Assembly: GCF_007677875.1 (NCBI RefSeq)
Contig: NZ_VEDO01000005.1
Coordinates: 248,001 to 312,000, forward strand
Reading direction: 5' to 3'
DNA from: Variovorax boronicumulans
Lineage (GTDB): Bacteria; Pseudomonadota; Gammaproteobacteria; Burkholderiales; Burkholderiaceae_C
Length of the DNA stretch: 64,000 nt
Positions 9,502-17,830 of the stretch are shown here, piece after piece. Under the pieces are notes generated by a model. That model had not been told where the DNA came from. It saw only the letters and a list, made by a program, of their open reading frames with translations, and searched no databases. The position numbers and the translations under genes were made by a program. The first letter of the stretch is position 1. The number at the start of each line of letters is the position of its first letter.

Positions 9502-12006
9502 TCAGAGGGTGAAGCCGTCCAGGCGCGCGTCCATGGCCCGGCGCAGCGAAGCGCCCTCCAGGGGCTTGACCAGGTAGGCGTCGAACCCGGCCTGGCGTGC
9601 CGACTGCAGCGCGCGCGGGCGGCCATAACCGGAGACCGCCACGAGCCGACCTGCATAACCGGCCGCGCGTGCGCGCCGCGCCAGCGTGAGCCCGTCCATG
9701 CCCGGCATGCCGAGGTCGACCAGCGCGACATCGGGCCATTCGGCCAGCAGCAGCGCCAGGCCGGCGGCGCCATCGGCCGCACTGAGCACCGCGTGGCCGG
9801 CATGGGCAAGCAGGGCGGCCGTGGCTTCGCGCAGGTCGGCATGGTCTTCCACCAGCAGCACGCGGCGTGGCGTACCGTCGCGGGCACCGTCCCCGGGCGT
9901 TCGGCCTGCGGGGGCGGGCCCACCGTCCGCCCCCGGGGCGGAGTCGAGCAGTCGGTCCAGCAGTTCGGTGAGCCGCCGCGTCTGCCGCTGCACGATGGCC
10001 ACGGCGCGCTGGGCCAGCGCGGGGCCGCCGGCACCGCTGTGCAGCACCTCGGCCGCACCCGCGATGGCGCCCAGCGGGTTGCGCAGCTCGTGGCCCAGCA
10101 TCAGCAAAAACGCGTCCTTGGCCCGGCTTTCGGCCTGGGCTTCGCGCCGCGCGGCATGTTCGTGCACGGCCGCCCGGCGGTGGCGCCGCTCGGCCCGCTT
10201 GAGGCCGGTGGCGTCCACCGCCAGACCGACCATCTGCAGCGGGCGGCCACCGTCCTGGTAGTGGCACGCCAGCCGCAGCGACAGCCAGCGCCCGGTGTTG
10301 CCGGCCACGCGGAAGTCCAGCTGCACGCGCGCGCGCTGGTGCGCCAGCGCGGCGGCCAGCTGGGCGCGCAGGGCCGGCAGATCCTCGGGCGCCACGGCGG
10401 CCAGCCAGTCGCGCAGCCGGCCCTGCAGGGGCAGCGGCGCCAGGCCCAGCAGGCGCGCCATGCCGGCGCTGCAGGCCAGCGCGTCGGCGCCGAAGCGGAA
10501 CTCCAGAACGCCGGCCTGGCCCGCATCCTGCGCCAGTTCGACCAACGCCTGCTTGGCCTCGAGCGCCCGATGCGCCCGCTCCAGGTCGGCCAGCGCGGTC
10601 TTGAGCGGCGTGACGTCCATGACGGCGCTGAGCGCGCCGCGCGCACGGCCGTCGGCGTCGTGCAGCGGCACGGCGCTGGCGACCACATGCAGCACCGGCG
10701 CCCCGGCGCGGTGCAGCTCCAGCTCGGTCTGCGGCACCGAGCGACCCGTGCGGCAGGCGCGCTGCAGCGGCTGCTCGCCGGGCTCCAGCCGGCGACCGGC
10801 CTGGAACACGCCAATGCTGCCGGCCGGCGGCGCGGCCGCGCCCAGCAGTGCGTCCATGGCCGGGTTGCACTGCACCTGGGCACAGGCGCCGTCGCGCGCG
10901 AAGGCCAGGCCGATCGGGCTGCCATGGAACAGCGCCTCGAACTCGTCGGCGCGGCGCTGCAGCTGGTCGGCTGCGACGCGGTCGGCCCGCCGCGCGGCTG
11001 CCAGTGCCTCGCTCAGCAGCACGATCTCGCGCACGGCCAGCGGGCCCGGCGGCGGAGCCCGGCCTTGCAACGCGAGCGCACCCAGGGGCCGCGTGACCTG
11101 CAGCGCGAGCAGCAGCGCCAGCGAGACGCCCAGCAGCAGGCTGGCGCCGGTGGTGGCCACGGTCTGCAGCATGCGCGTGCGCTCGGCCTGCTCCAGCGGC
11201 TCGGCCAGGGCCGACGCGGTGGCGAGCCAGTCGGCCTCGCGCAGCGGGCGTGCGGCCACCAGCGCGGCGCGGCCGTCGTCCAGCATCAGCCGCTGCGTGC
11301 CGGCGGGCGACGGCTGGTGCGCGGGCCAGGCCCGGGGCACGGCGCCGGCGAGGGCCTCGCCCGCCTGTGTCATGAGGCCCGGCAGGGCCGCATCGGCCGG
11401 CGCGGCCGCCACGAGTGCCGGCCACCAGCGCGCCTCGAAGCGCACCCCCAGCCACTGGTGCAGCTGGCCATCCCGGTACAGCGGCAGCGCGGCCAGGATC
11501 TGGCCGGACGGCAGGCGCACGACCAGGTGGGCGGCGCTGCCCGAGGCATGGCGCAGCAGCCTGGGCAGCGCATCGGCCAAGGCCACGTCGGCCGTATCGG
11601 CCAGCGTGGCGCCCTCGCCGTCGGCCATGAAGACGCTGGCCCAGGCCGGCTGCATGCGCTGGCGCGCGCGCAGCAATGGCAGGCGCGGTGCGCCTTCGCG
11701 CAGCGCTGGCGCATCGGACAGCGCGGCCAGCGCGTCGAAGGTGGCGCGCAGCTCCCGGTCGGCCTGCTGTGCCAGCGCCACCGCGCTGGCCTGCAGACCC
11801 GCATCCACGCGCGCCCGGGTCTGTGCCGCCTCGCTGGCCACGCGCCAGGCCAGCACCAGCGCGATCGGCACGCTGGTCAGCAGGATCACGGCCACGAAGT
11901 AACTGCGCAGGCTGGGTGCAGGCCAGCGTTCCAGCAGGCGCCGCAGCCGCGCGCCTGCGCGTTTTGCGGCAGGGCGGGGGGTTGCGGCCGGGTGCGCTGC
12001 GTTCAT
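9502..12006 (-). CDS. Membrane sensor with PAS domains, HisKA and receiver but no HATPase domain
   Basis: 834 residues. A first membrane segment (SYFVAVILLTSVPIALVLAW, near residue 37) and a second (SLLLGVSLALLLALQV) flank a periplasmic sensor region. Two PAS-like domains follow (FEALFHGSPIGLAF; VLEFRFGADALACSAG), then a dimerisation/phosphoacceptor helix with the H-box LGHELRNPLGAI. About 35 Gly/Pro/Ala-rich residues after that helix a receiver domain starts (RRVLLVEDHADLRE) with phospho-Asp in VDLGMPGMDG and Lys in YLVKPLE. The ATP-binding domain with its N, G1 and G2 boxes is absent. The protein therefore cannot autophosphorylate alone and may pass phosphate between other kinases here. ATG 12004-12006 is chosen because upstream sequence is arginine-rich frame noise. 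Confidence 0.85.
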   Translation of the reverse strand: MNAAHPAATPRPAAKRAGARLRRLLERWPAPSLRSYFVAVILLTSVPIALVLAWRVASEAAQTRARVDAGLQASAVALAQQADRELRATFDALAALSDAPALREGAPRLPLLRARQRMQPAWASVFMADGEGATLADTADVALADALPRLLRHASGSAAHLVVRLPSGQILAALPLYRDGQLHQWLGVRFEARWWPALVAAAPADAALPGLMTQAGEALAGAVPRAWPAHQPSPAGTQRLMLDDGRAALVAARPLREADWLATASALAEPLEQAERTRMLQTVATTGASLLLGVSLALLLALQVTRPLGALALQGRAPPPGPLAVREIVLLSEALAAARRADRVAADQLQRRADEFEALFHGSPIGLAFARDGACAQVQCNPAMDALLGAAAPPAGSIGVFQAGRRLEPGEQPLQRACRTGRSVPQTELELHRAGAPVLHVVASAVPLHDADGRARGALSAVMDVTPLKTALADLERAHRALEAKQALVELAQDAGQAGVLEFRFGADALACSAGMARLLGLAPLPLQGRLRDWLAAVAPEDLPALRAQLAAALAHQRARVQLDFRVAGNTGRWLSLRLACHYQDGGRPLQMVGLAVDATGLKRAERRHRRAAVHEHAARREAQAESRAKDAFLLMLGHELRNPLGAIAGAAEVLHSGAGGPALAQRAVAIVQRQTRRLTELLDRLLDSAPGADGGPAPAGRTPGDGARDGTPRRVLLVEDHADLREATAALLAHAGHAVLSAADGAAGLALLLAEWPDVALVDLGMPGMDGLTLARRARAAGYAGRLVAVSGYGRPRALQSARQAGFDAYLVKPLEGASLRRAMDARLDGFTL

Positions 12007-12029
12007 GCGCGCAGCTCCGGCGCGCCGGC

Positions 12030-12045
12030 CGGCACGCGGCTTGCT
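12030..12045 (+). promoter_or_regulatory. Candidate sigma-54 promoter upstream of the PRC-barrel gene
   Basis: GGCACG (12031-12036), CGGC, TTGC (12041-12044), then T: an exact core match with correct spacing. Predicted +1 is base 12056, one base before the ATG at 12057, which implies an almost leaderless transcript or a slightly later true start. Confidence 0.6.
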
Positions 12046-12056
12046 GCGCCGCGGCC

Positions 12057-12347
12057 ATGGAACCCAGCCCACCCGCACCGGCGCGAACCGTGTCCGTCCT
12101 GCCCGACCTGCGCAGCGCCGAGACCTTGCTCGGCTGGTCGGTGGTGGACCGTCACGGCAGCCCGCTGGGCACGGTGCAGCAGCTGCTGTGCGACCTGCGC
12201 ACGGGCAGGATCGTCTACGCCCTGGTCGCCAGCGGCGGTTTCGTGGGGCAGGGCGAGGCGCGCTTCGCGCTGGACTGGAGCGGACTGGAAGCGGCCGATG
12301 GGCCGCAGCGCTTCATCTGGCACGGCGCAGCGCCGCAACCGCAGTGA
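12057..12347 (+). CDS. PRC-barrel domain protein
   Basis: 96 residues. The central part (LLGWSVVDRHGSPLGTVQQLLCDLRTGRIVYALV) has the beta-barrel pattern of PRC-barrel domains: G-W-x-V-x-D, G-x-x-L-G-x-V, D-x-x-x-G-x-I-x-Y. Such domains act as small binding modules in RNA-processing and membrane-linked proteins, and many stand-alone copies have unknown roles. It is divergent from the sensor gene with only 50 bases between the starts, and that gap holds a sigma-54-like promoter. A GTG at 12090 is the nearest alternative start. Exact function unknown. Confidence 0.8.
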   Translation: MEPSPPAPARTVSVLPDLRSAETLLGWSVVDRHGSPLGTVQQLLCDLRTGRIVYALVASGGFVGQGEARFALDWSGLEAADGPQRFIWHGAAPQPQ

Positions 12348-12371
12348 GGGCAGAGAAGTGCGCATGGCGGG

Positions 12372-12908
12372 TCACTCCGGCCGGCCGCCGCCGGATTCTT
12401 CGCGCTCGATGAGCCGCACCAGGCCGTCGGCCTGGTGCCGCGCCGCATGCGCCTCGCGCCCCGCCTGCAACGCGGCCTGGGCGTCCATCCGCCCGCTCAG
12501 CACCACGCCGATCGCGCGCGGGCCGTGGGCCAGCGCACAGGTGCGCAGCAGCGGATCGATCGCGGGCCGCGTGTGGTTGACCCTGGGGCCGTGCGAGAGC
12601 CGCAGCCGCTGCTTGCCGGCGAGCAGGGGGGCATCGGCCGGCGCCACGTAGACCACGCCGGGCCGCAGCGGCTCGCCGTCGCAGGCGTCGCGCGCGGACA
12701 GCACGCCTTCTGCGGTCAGCCGGCGCGCCAGGCCGCTGCGGTAGGGCCCGATGTGCTGCACCACGAGCACCGGGGCGGGGAAGTTGACCGGCAGCTGCGC
12801 GATCAGCGCGACGAGCGGCGCCAGGCCGCCGGTGGAGGCGCCGATCGCCACCGCCCAGCTGGCCTCCGTCTCATCCCCTGTGCCGCCCCGGCTGGGATCC
12901 ATGCGCAT
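12372..12908 (-). CDS. CheB-like methylesterase domain protein, C-terminus shortened
   Basis: 178 residues, CheB catalytic domain only. Ser25 in GASTGG and His52 in VVQHIGP are the first two members of the catalytic triad. The third, normally Asp in a GMGxDG motif, falls in GVVLSGRMDAQAAL: Asp142 is near but one residue is missing and the glycines are lost. The usual AQD...MP segment after it is replaced by an Ala/Arg/Glu tail. Activity is therefore doubtful; it may bind methylated or hybrid partners. It lies directly downstream of the CheB/CheR hybrid gene on the same strand and has its own sigma-54-like promoter. M3 at 12902 is an alternative start. Confidence 0.75.
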   Translation of the reverse strand: MRMDPSRGGTGDETEASWAVAIGASTGGLAPLVALIAQLPVNFPAPVLVVQHIGPYRSGLARRLTAEGVLSARDACDGEPLRPGVVYVAPADAPLLAGKQRLRLSHGPRVNHTRPAIDPLLRTCALAHGPRAIGVVLSGRMDAQAALQAGREAHAARHQADGLVRLIEREESGGGRPE

Positions 12909-12934
12909 GCTCCTTGACGCCGATCGCCCCGGCC

Positions 12935-12950
12935 GGCAATCGGCGTGCCG
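12935..12950 (-). promoter_or_regulatory. Candidate sigma-54 promoter upstream of the CheB-like gene
   Basis: On the minus strand GGCACG (12949-12944), CCGA, TTGC (12939-12936), then C: exact core match. Predicted +1 is about 12924, 16 bases before the ATG at 12908. The site is embedded in dyads: ACGCCGAT/ATCGGCGT and CCCCGGC/GCCGGGG flank or overlap it. Confidence 0.6.
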
Positions 12951-12968
12951 GGGCGTGCGTCTGGCGCT

Positions 12969-15900
12969 TCAGCCCTGGCGCGCGGCCCAGAGCTGGTCGA
13001 GCAGGGCGAGCAGTTCGGCCACGTCCACGGGCTTGACGAGGTGGCCGTCGAAGCCGGCCGCGCGCGCGGCCTGGCGGTCGTTCTCCTGGCCCCAGCCCGT
13101 GGCCGCCACGAGCACGGCCTGCCGCCCCCAGTCGCTCTCGCGGATGCGGCGTGCGACCTCGTAGCCGCTCAGGTCAGGCAGGCCGATGTCCAGCACCACG
13201 GCCTTGGGACGCAGCTGCGGTGCCAGCGCCAGCGCCTGGGCGCCGGTGGCCGCCGTGTGCACCGCGCGGCCGGCCATCTGCATGGCCATGGCCAGGCTCC
13301 AGACGGCGTCCTGGTTGTCGTCGACCAGCAGCACCTGCTGCAGCGGCGCGACGGCGCTGGGGGAAGCCGCGTGATCCTGGGCCTGCTCGGGCGTCATGCC
13401 ATCCGGCAGCGGCAGGCGCACGGTGAAGCGGCAGCCCTGGCCGCGGCCGGCACTCTCGCCCTGCACGTTGCCGCCATGCAGCGCGACGATGGTGCGCACG
13501 AGGGCCAGGCCGATGCCCAGGCCGTGGCTGGCGCGTTCCCCGGCAGCGCCGCCCTGGGCGAACATCTCGAAGAGCGCCTCGATCTCCTGCTCCTCCAGGC
13601 CGATGCCGTTGTCGGCGATGCAGATGGCCAGCCACGCACCTTCCTCATGGCGCGCCTCGAGCGCGATGCGGCCGCCGTCCGGCGTGTACTTGGCCGCGTT
13701 GGTGAGCAGGTTGGACAGCACCTGGCTCATGCGCAGCGGGTCGGCGTCCAGCACCACGGGCGCCGGCGGCAGGTCCACGCTGAGCTGGTGGCCGCCCGCG
13801 TCGATGGCCGGGCGCGCCGTCTCCAGCGCGCTGCGCACCACGTCCTCCAGCAGCACCGGCACGCGTCGCAGGCCGAGCCGGCCGAGCTGCAGGCGCGAGA
13901 CGTCCAGCAGGTCGTCCAGCAGGCTTTTGACCACCAGTGACTGGCGGTCGACGATGCCGGCCGCGCGCTGGCGCGTGGCCGGCTCGGCCTGCTCGGACAG
14001 GAGCAGCTTGGCCGCGCCGCTGATCGAGGCCAGGGGGTTGCGCAGCTCGTGCGAGAGCACGGCCAGGAAGTGGCCCTTGGCGCTGTCGGCGGCCTCCAGC
14101 GCGGCGCGCGCGGCCTCTTTTTCCTCCAGCGCCGCCACCATCTCGGCCTGGCTGCGCTCGATCTCCTCCTGGGCGCGGCGCGAGGCGCTCTGGTCGCGCA
14201 TGACCTTGACGAAGCCCACCACCTTGCCGCTGGCGCCGTGCATGGGCATCAGCACGGCGCTGGCCCAAAAGCTGCTGCCGTCCTGGCGCCGGTACAGCCG
14301 GTCGTCCAGCGCGCGGCCATCGCGCAGCGCCACCTCGACCTCGCGCTGCGGCGCGCCGGCGGCCTGGTCTTCCTCGGTGAACAGCATGTCCAGCGGACGG
14401 CCGACCGCGTCGGCCTCCTGGTAGCCGAGCAGGCGCTGGGCACCGGTGTTCCAGCCCGTGATGCGGCGCTCCAGATCGGTCGAGAAGATCGCGAACTCGG
14501 TCGCGTTCTCCAGCACCAGGCGCAGGCGCTCCTCGCTGCTGCGCAAGGCCTCCTCGGCATGCTTGCGCTCGCTGATGTCGGTGCTCACGATCAGCACCGT
14601 GCCGGGCCGGCCCTGGCCGTCGGTCAGCGCGCTGACGCTGTTGAGGGTCCACTTCAGGCTGCCATCCTTGCACAGGCTGCGCTTTTCCAGCTGGAAGGCC
14701 TCGCCCTGCTGAAGCAGCCGCTCGAGCAGGGCGGCCGAGCGTTCGCGGTCCTCGGGCGCGACGAGGTCGAGCACGTTGCGGCCCAGCAGCTCCTTCTCGT
14801 CATAGCCCAGCATCGCGCAGTAGCTGCGGTTGACGAAGCTGATGCGGCCTTCCAGCGTGGTCTGCACCAGGCCCACGGTGGCCTGCTCGGCGATCGCGCT
14901 GAAGCGTTCCTCGGAGCGGCGCAGCGCCTCCTGGCCGCGCTTGCGCTCGGTGATGTCGACGAAGGTCAGCACCACGCCGCCGATGTGGTCGTCCAGCGTG
15001 CGGTAGGGCAGCATGCGCACGAGGAAGCGGTTGCCGCCTTCCTCGTCGACCTCGTGTTCGATCGGCGCCAGCCGCTCCAGCACCTGTGCCGCGTCGCTGC
15101 CCAGGTTCGGATAGTCCAGGTGCGAGGTCAGGTCCGACAGTGGACGGCCGACGTCGGTCGGGATCAGGTTGAACAGCGCCACGGCCGAGGGCGTGAAGCG
15201 CGTGATCCGCAGGTCGCGGTCCAGGAACACGGTGGCGATCGCGGTCGCGTCCATGAGGTTGTGCATGTCGCTGTTCGCATGCCCGAGCTCGTCGACCTTG
15301 CTCTTGAGCTCCTGGTTGACGGTGGTCAGCTCCTCGTTGATGGACTGCAGCTCCTCGCGGCTGGTCTCCAGCTCCTCGGTGGCCGAGCGCAGCTCCTCGT
15401 TCATGGCCTGCAATTCCTCGTTGCTGGCCTTGAGTTCCTCGGTCGAGGCCTCGTACTGCTCCACCGTGTCGCGCAGGTGCGACTTGAGTCGCTCCAGTTC
15501 GCGGTCCAGGTGGTGCACCGCGCTGTCGCTGCCGGCGGGCTGGGTGACCACGGTCTGGCCATCGTGCAGGGGCGCGTCGGAGACGGTCCGAAACAGCACC
15601 AGCAGGAAACCGGGCGCCACGTCGGGCACCGGCGTGACCTGCACCGCGACCAGCACCACCTCGCTGCCGCCCAGGTCCACCGGCAGCGCCGGCAGGTCCA
15701 CCGCGCTGGCGCTCTGCGCCGCGCGGTACAGCGCCGCGCGCAGCTCGATGCGCAGCGCCGGGTGCACCACACGCAGCAGGTTGCGGCTGGGCTCGCCGCC
15801 GCTGTAGAGCAGGTAGCGCCCGGCACTCGGCGACAGGTGCAGGATCTCGTGTTCCGCGTCGACCAGCAGCGAGGGCGGCGCCACATGTTCGAGCAGCCGG

Positions 15901-17609
15901 AAGTGCGCTTCGGCCCAGGAGGACACGCGCCCGCCCAGGTCGAGCATGGTGGACGGCAGGTGGCCCGTGCGCAAGGCGTTGCGCGCCGCCCCCGAGACCA
16001 CGGGCCCCGTGCGCGCGGCGTTCTGTGCCTCCAGTGCCAGCGCCAGCGTGCCCGGGCCGGCCGGCAGCGGCATGCCGATGCGCGGCTTGGAGCGCTGCAT
16101 GTACAGGCGGTGCTTCTTGTCCACCACCGAGAACAGCGCGCTGCCGTCCTCCACCGACTCGGAGGCACCCAGGAACAGGATGCCGGCCGGCAGCAGCGCG
16201 AAGTGGAAGGTCTCGAACACCCGGGTCTGCGCCTCGCGGCCCAGGTAGATCAGCAGGTTGCGGCAGCTGACCAGATCGAGCTTGGAGAAGGGCGAGTCCT
16301 TGAGCACGTCGTGCACGGCGAACAGCACCATCTCGCGCACCTCGCGGCGCACGCGGTAGCCGCGGTGCTCCTTGACGAAGAAGCGGCGCAGCCGCTCTTC
16401 GGACACGTCCGCCTCGATGGTCGCGGGGTAGACGCCTTCGCGCGCCACGCGGATGGCCTCGTCGTCCAGGTCGGTGGCGAAAATCTGGATCGGCGGTGGC
16501 ACCTCCAGGGTGCGCGCATGCTCGCTGAGCAGCATGGCGATGGAATACGCCTCCTCTCCCGTGGCGCAGGCGCTGACCCACACGCGCACCGGGTCGGCCG
16601 CGCCCTTGCCGCGGAACAGCGCGGCCACATGCGCTTGCAAGGCCGTGAAGCAGTCGCCGTCGCGGAAGAAGTTGGTCACGCTGATGAGCAGGTCCTGCAG
16701 CAGCGCGCCGGCCTCGCCCGGGCGCGTGCGCAGGCAGGCCAGGTAGTCGGGCAATGCGGCGATGCCGTTGACCTGCATGCGCCGGCCGATGCGGCGCAGG
16801 ATGGTGGCGCGCTTGTAGTAGGAGAAATCGCGCCCGGTGCGCATGCGCAGAAAGCCCAGCACCTCGCGCAGCGTGCTCTCGTCGGCGCCGGGGCTGCGCC
16901 CGGGCTGCCCAACCTGCGGGCCGGCCTCGGGCGGCAGGCGCAGCGCGCGTTCGTTGCGGTGGTAGTCGACGATGCGCGGCGCGATCTCGGCGATTGGCAG
17001 CACCCAGTCGACCATGCCGGTGCTGACCGCCGTGCGCGGCATGCCGCTGACCTCGGCCTCCTCGGGCTCCTGCGCGATGGTCAGGCCGCCGCGTTCCTTG
17101 ATGCGCTTGATGCCGATGGCGCCGTCGCCGTCGCCGCCGGACAGCACCACGGCCGTGGCGTGCGGGCCGTGGCTCTCGGCCAGGGCGCGGAAGAAGGTGT
17201 CGACCACCACGTGTCGCTGGCGCTCGGCCGGCAGGTCCAGCAGCTGCAGCTTGTTGTCCACCGTGCGCATGGCCTTGCGCGGCGGGATCACGTAGACGGT
17301 GTCGGCCTGCATGCGGACCGTCTCTTGCACCTGCACGACGGGCATGGTGGTGGATTTCTGCAGCATGCGCGCGAGCTCGCTCTCGTGGTCGGGCGAGAGG
17401 TGCAGGATCACCACGAAGGCCAGCCCGCTGGCGGCCGGCGTGTGCTGCAGCAGCTGGTGCAGCGCCCCGATGCTGCCGGCCGAACCGCCGATGCCCACCA
17501 CGGGCAGCATGTGGTAGCCGTGCGTGGGGATGGCGTCGTCCTGCGGGTCGGCCTTCTCCTGCTCTGGCAGGTCGGGGTCGATCTCGTCGGGGGGTGTCTG
17601 GTCGTACAT
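12969..17609 (-). CDS. CheB-CheR-PAS-histidine kinase-receiver hybrid
   Basis: 1546 residues. In order: CheB methylesterase (about 35-215; Ser43 in GGSAGS, His70, Asp162), CheR N-terminal helices (about 245-300), CheR methyltransferase (about 305-500; SAM site near VWVSACATGEEAYS), a PAS-like linker, a long coiled coil (residues with repeated EEL/NEEL, about 680-760), PAS domains (including PAS_10-type LMDATAIATVFLDRDLRI and three PAS/PAC units), HisKA with LSHELRNPLASI, a complete HATPase (NLLTNAAKYTPDGG, DNGIGLEEQE, GLGIGLALV), and a C-terminal receiver (LDIGLPDLSGYE). It links a chemotaxis-type methylation module with a two-component kinase in the cytoplasm. ATG 17607-17609 begins the acidic N-terminus. 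A sigma-54-like site lies 36 bases upstream of it. Confidence 0.93.
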   Translation of the reverse strand: MYDQTPPDEIDPDLPEQEKADPQDDAIPTHGYHMLPVVGIGGSAGSIGALHQLLQHTPAASGLAFVVILHLSPDHESELARMLQKSTTMPVVQVQETVRMQADTVYVIPPRKAMRTVDNKLQLLDLPAERQRHVVVDTFFRALAESHGPHATAVVLSGGDGDGAIGIKRIKERGGLTIAQEPEEAEVSGMPRTAVSTGMVDWVLPIAEIAPRIVDYHRNERALRLPPEAGPQVGQPGRSPGADESTLREVLGFLRMRTGRDFSYYKRATILRRIGRRMQVNGIAALPDYLACLRTRPGEAGALLQDLLISVTNFFRDGDCFTALQAHVAALFRGKGAADPVRVWVSACATGEEAYSIAMLLSEHARTLEVPPPIQIFATDLDDEAIRVAREGVYPATIEADVSEERLRRFFVKEHRGYRVRREVREMVLFAVHDVLKDSPFSKLDLVSCRNLLIYLGREAQTRVFETFHFALLPAGILFLGASESVEDGSALFSVVDKKHRLYMQRSKPRIGMPLPAGPGTLALALEAQNAARTGPVVSGAARNALRTGHLPSTMLDLGGRVSSWAEAHFRLLEHVAPPSLLVDAEHEILHLSPSAGRYLLYSGGEPSRNLLRVVHPALRIELRAALYRAAQSASAVDLPALPVDLGGSEVVLVAVQVTPVPDVAPGFLLVLFRTVSDAPLHDGQTVVTQPAGSDSAVHHLDRELERLKSHLRDTVEQYEASTEELKASNEELQAMNEELRSATEELETSREELQSINEELTTVNQELKSKVDELGHANSDMHNLMDATAIATVFLDRDLRITRFTPSAVALFNLIPTDVGRPLSDLTSHLDYPNLGSDAAQVLERLAPIEHEVDEEGGNRFLVRMLPYRTLDDHIGGVVLTFVDITERKRGQEALRRSEERFSAIAEQATVGLVQTTLEGRISFVNRSYCAMLGYDEKELLGRNVLDLVAPEDRERSAALLERLLQQGEAFQLEKRSLCKDGSLKWTLNSVSALTDGQGRPGTVLIVSTDISERKHAEEALRSSEERLRLVLENATEFAIFSTDLERRITGWNTGAQRLLGYQEADAVGRPLDMLFTEEDQAAGAPQREVEVALRDGRALDDRLYRRQDGSSFWASAVLMPMHGASGKVVGFVKVMRDQSASRRAQEEIERSQAEMVAALEEKEAARAALEAADSAKGHFLAVLSHELRNPLASISGAAKLLLSEQAEPATRQRAAGIVDRQSLVVKSLLDDLLDVSRLQLGRLGLRRVPVLLEDVVRSALETARPAIDAGGHQLSVDLPPAPVVLDADPLRMSQVLSNLLTNAAKYTPDGGRIALEARHEEGAWLAICIADNGIGLEEQEIEALFEMFAQGGAAGERASHGLGIGLALVRTIVALHGGNVQGESAGRGQGCRFTVRLPLPDGMTPEQAQDHAASPSAVAPLQQVLLVDDNQDAVWSLAMAMQMAGRAVHTAATGAQALALAPQLRPKAVVLDIGLPDLSGYEVARRIRESDWGRQAVLVAATGWGQENDRQAARAAGFDGHLVKPVDVAELLALLDQLWAARQG

Positions 17610-17655
17610 GGTGTCGTCAGGCGGCGCGGTGCGCGTAGGGGGCCGGCCCCTCCGG

Positions 17656-17671
17656 TGCAAATTCGGTGCCG
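17656..17671 (-). promoter_or_regulatory. Candidate sigma-54 promoter of the CheB/CheR hybrid gene
   Basis: On the minus strand GGCAC (17670-17666), five bases, TTGCA (17660-17656): matches the classic TGGCAC-N5-TTGCA form except the first T, with C for G at the seventh position. Predicted +1 is about 17645, giving a 36-base leader before the ATG at 17609. Confidence 0.55.
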
Positions 17672-17689
17672 CAGCCAAGGCGGAAGTTG

Positions 17690-17704
17690 CGTGTCGGCGA
17701 CACG
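17690..17704. promoter_or_regulatory. Perfect 15-bp palindrome between divergent kinase genes
   Basis: CGTGTCG-G-CGACACG, perfect 7-bp arms around one base. It sits between the hybrid kinase start (17609) and the plus-strand kinase start (17771 or 17831), about 20 bases upstream of the sigma-54-like -24 element at 17670. A position this close suits an operator or repressor site; enhancer sites usually lie further away. The binding protein is not identified. Confidence 0.4.
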
Positions 17705-17830
17705 GAGTCGGCGCGCATCGTAACCGTCCTACATTCCATCTGGCCGTATTGCCAACACAATCGCGCCAAGATGCTTCGCGTTCCCCGCACGAATTCTGCG
17801 CAGCCTGCCACACATTCCGGGTCTGCGGGC

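Noticed and set aside
8537..12058. Second minus-strand frame of about 1170 codons
   Set aside because: Low-complexity Arg/Ala/Gly text overlapping two well-supported genes in another frame.
12372..12470. Frameshift restoring a normal CheB C-terminus
   Set aside because: Other frames in this stretch do not encode the missing CheB segment, so the shortened end appears genuine.
7870..12651. Very long plus-strand ORF (about 1590 codons) opposite the GT4 and sensor genes
   Set aside because: Arg/Gly/Ala/His-rich translation without any domain; it is the mirror of codon bias in very GC-rich genes on the other strand.
14049..17723. Plus-strand ORF of about 1220 codons opposite the CheB/CheR hybrid
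   Set aside because: No recognisable motif, whereas the minus strand shows complete ordered domains.
17741..17753. TGGCCGTATTGCC as a sigma-54 site for the kinase at 17831
   Set aside because: GG and GC are separated by 7 bases instead of 10.
17666..17830. N-terminal extension of the degenerate kinase from 17666
   Set aside because: It would run through the palindrome at 17690 and the gap with the divergent promoter, and has no domain.
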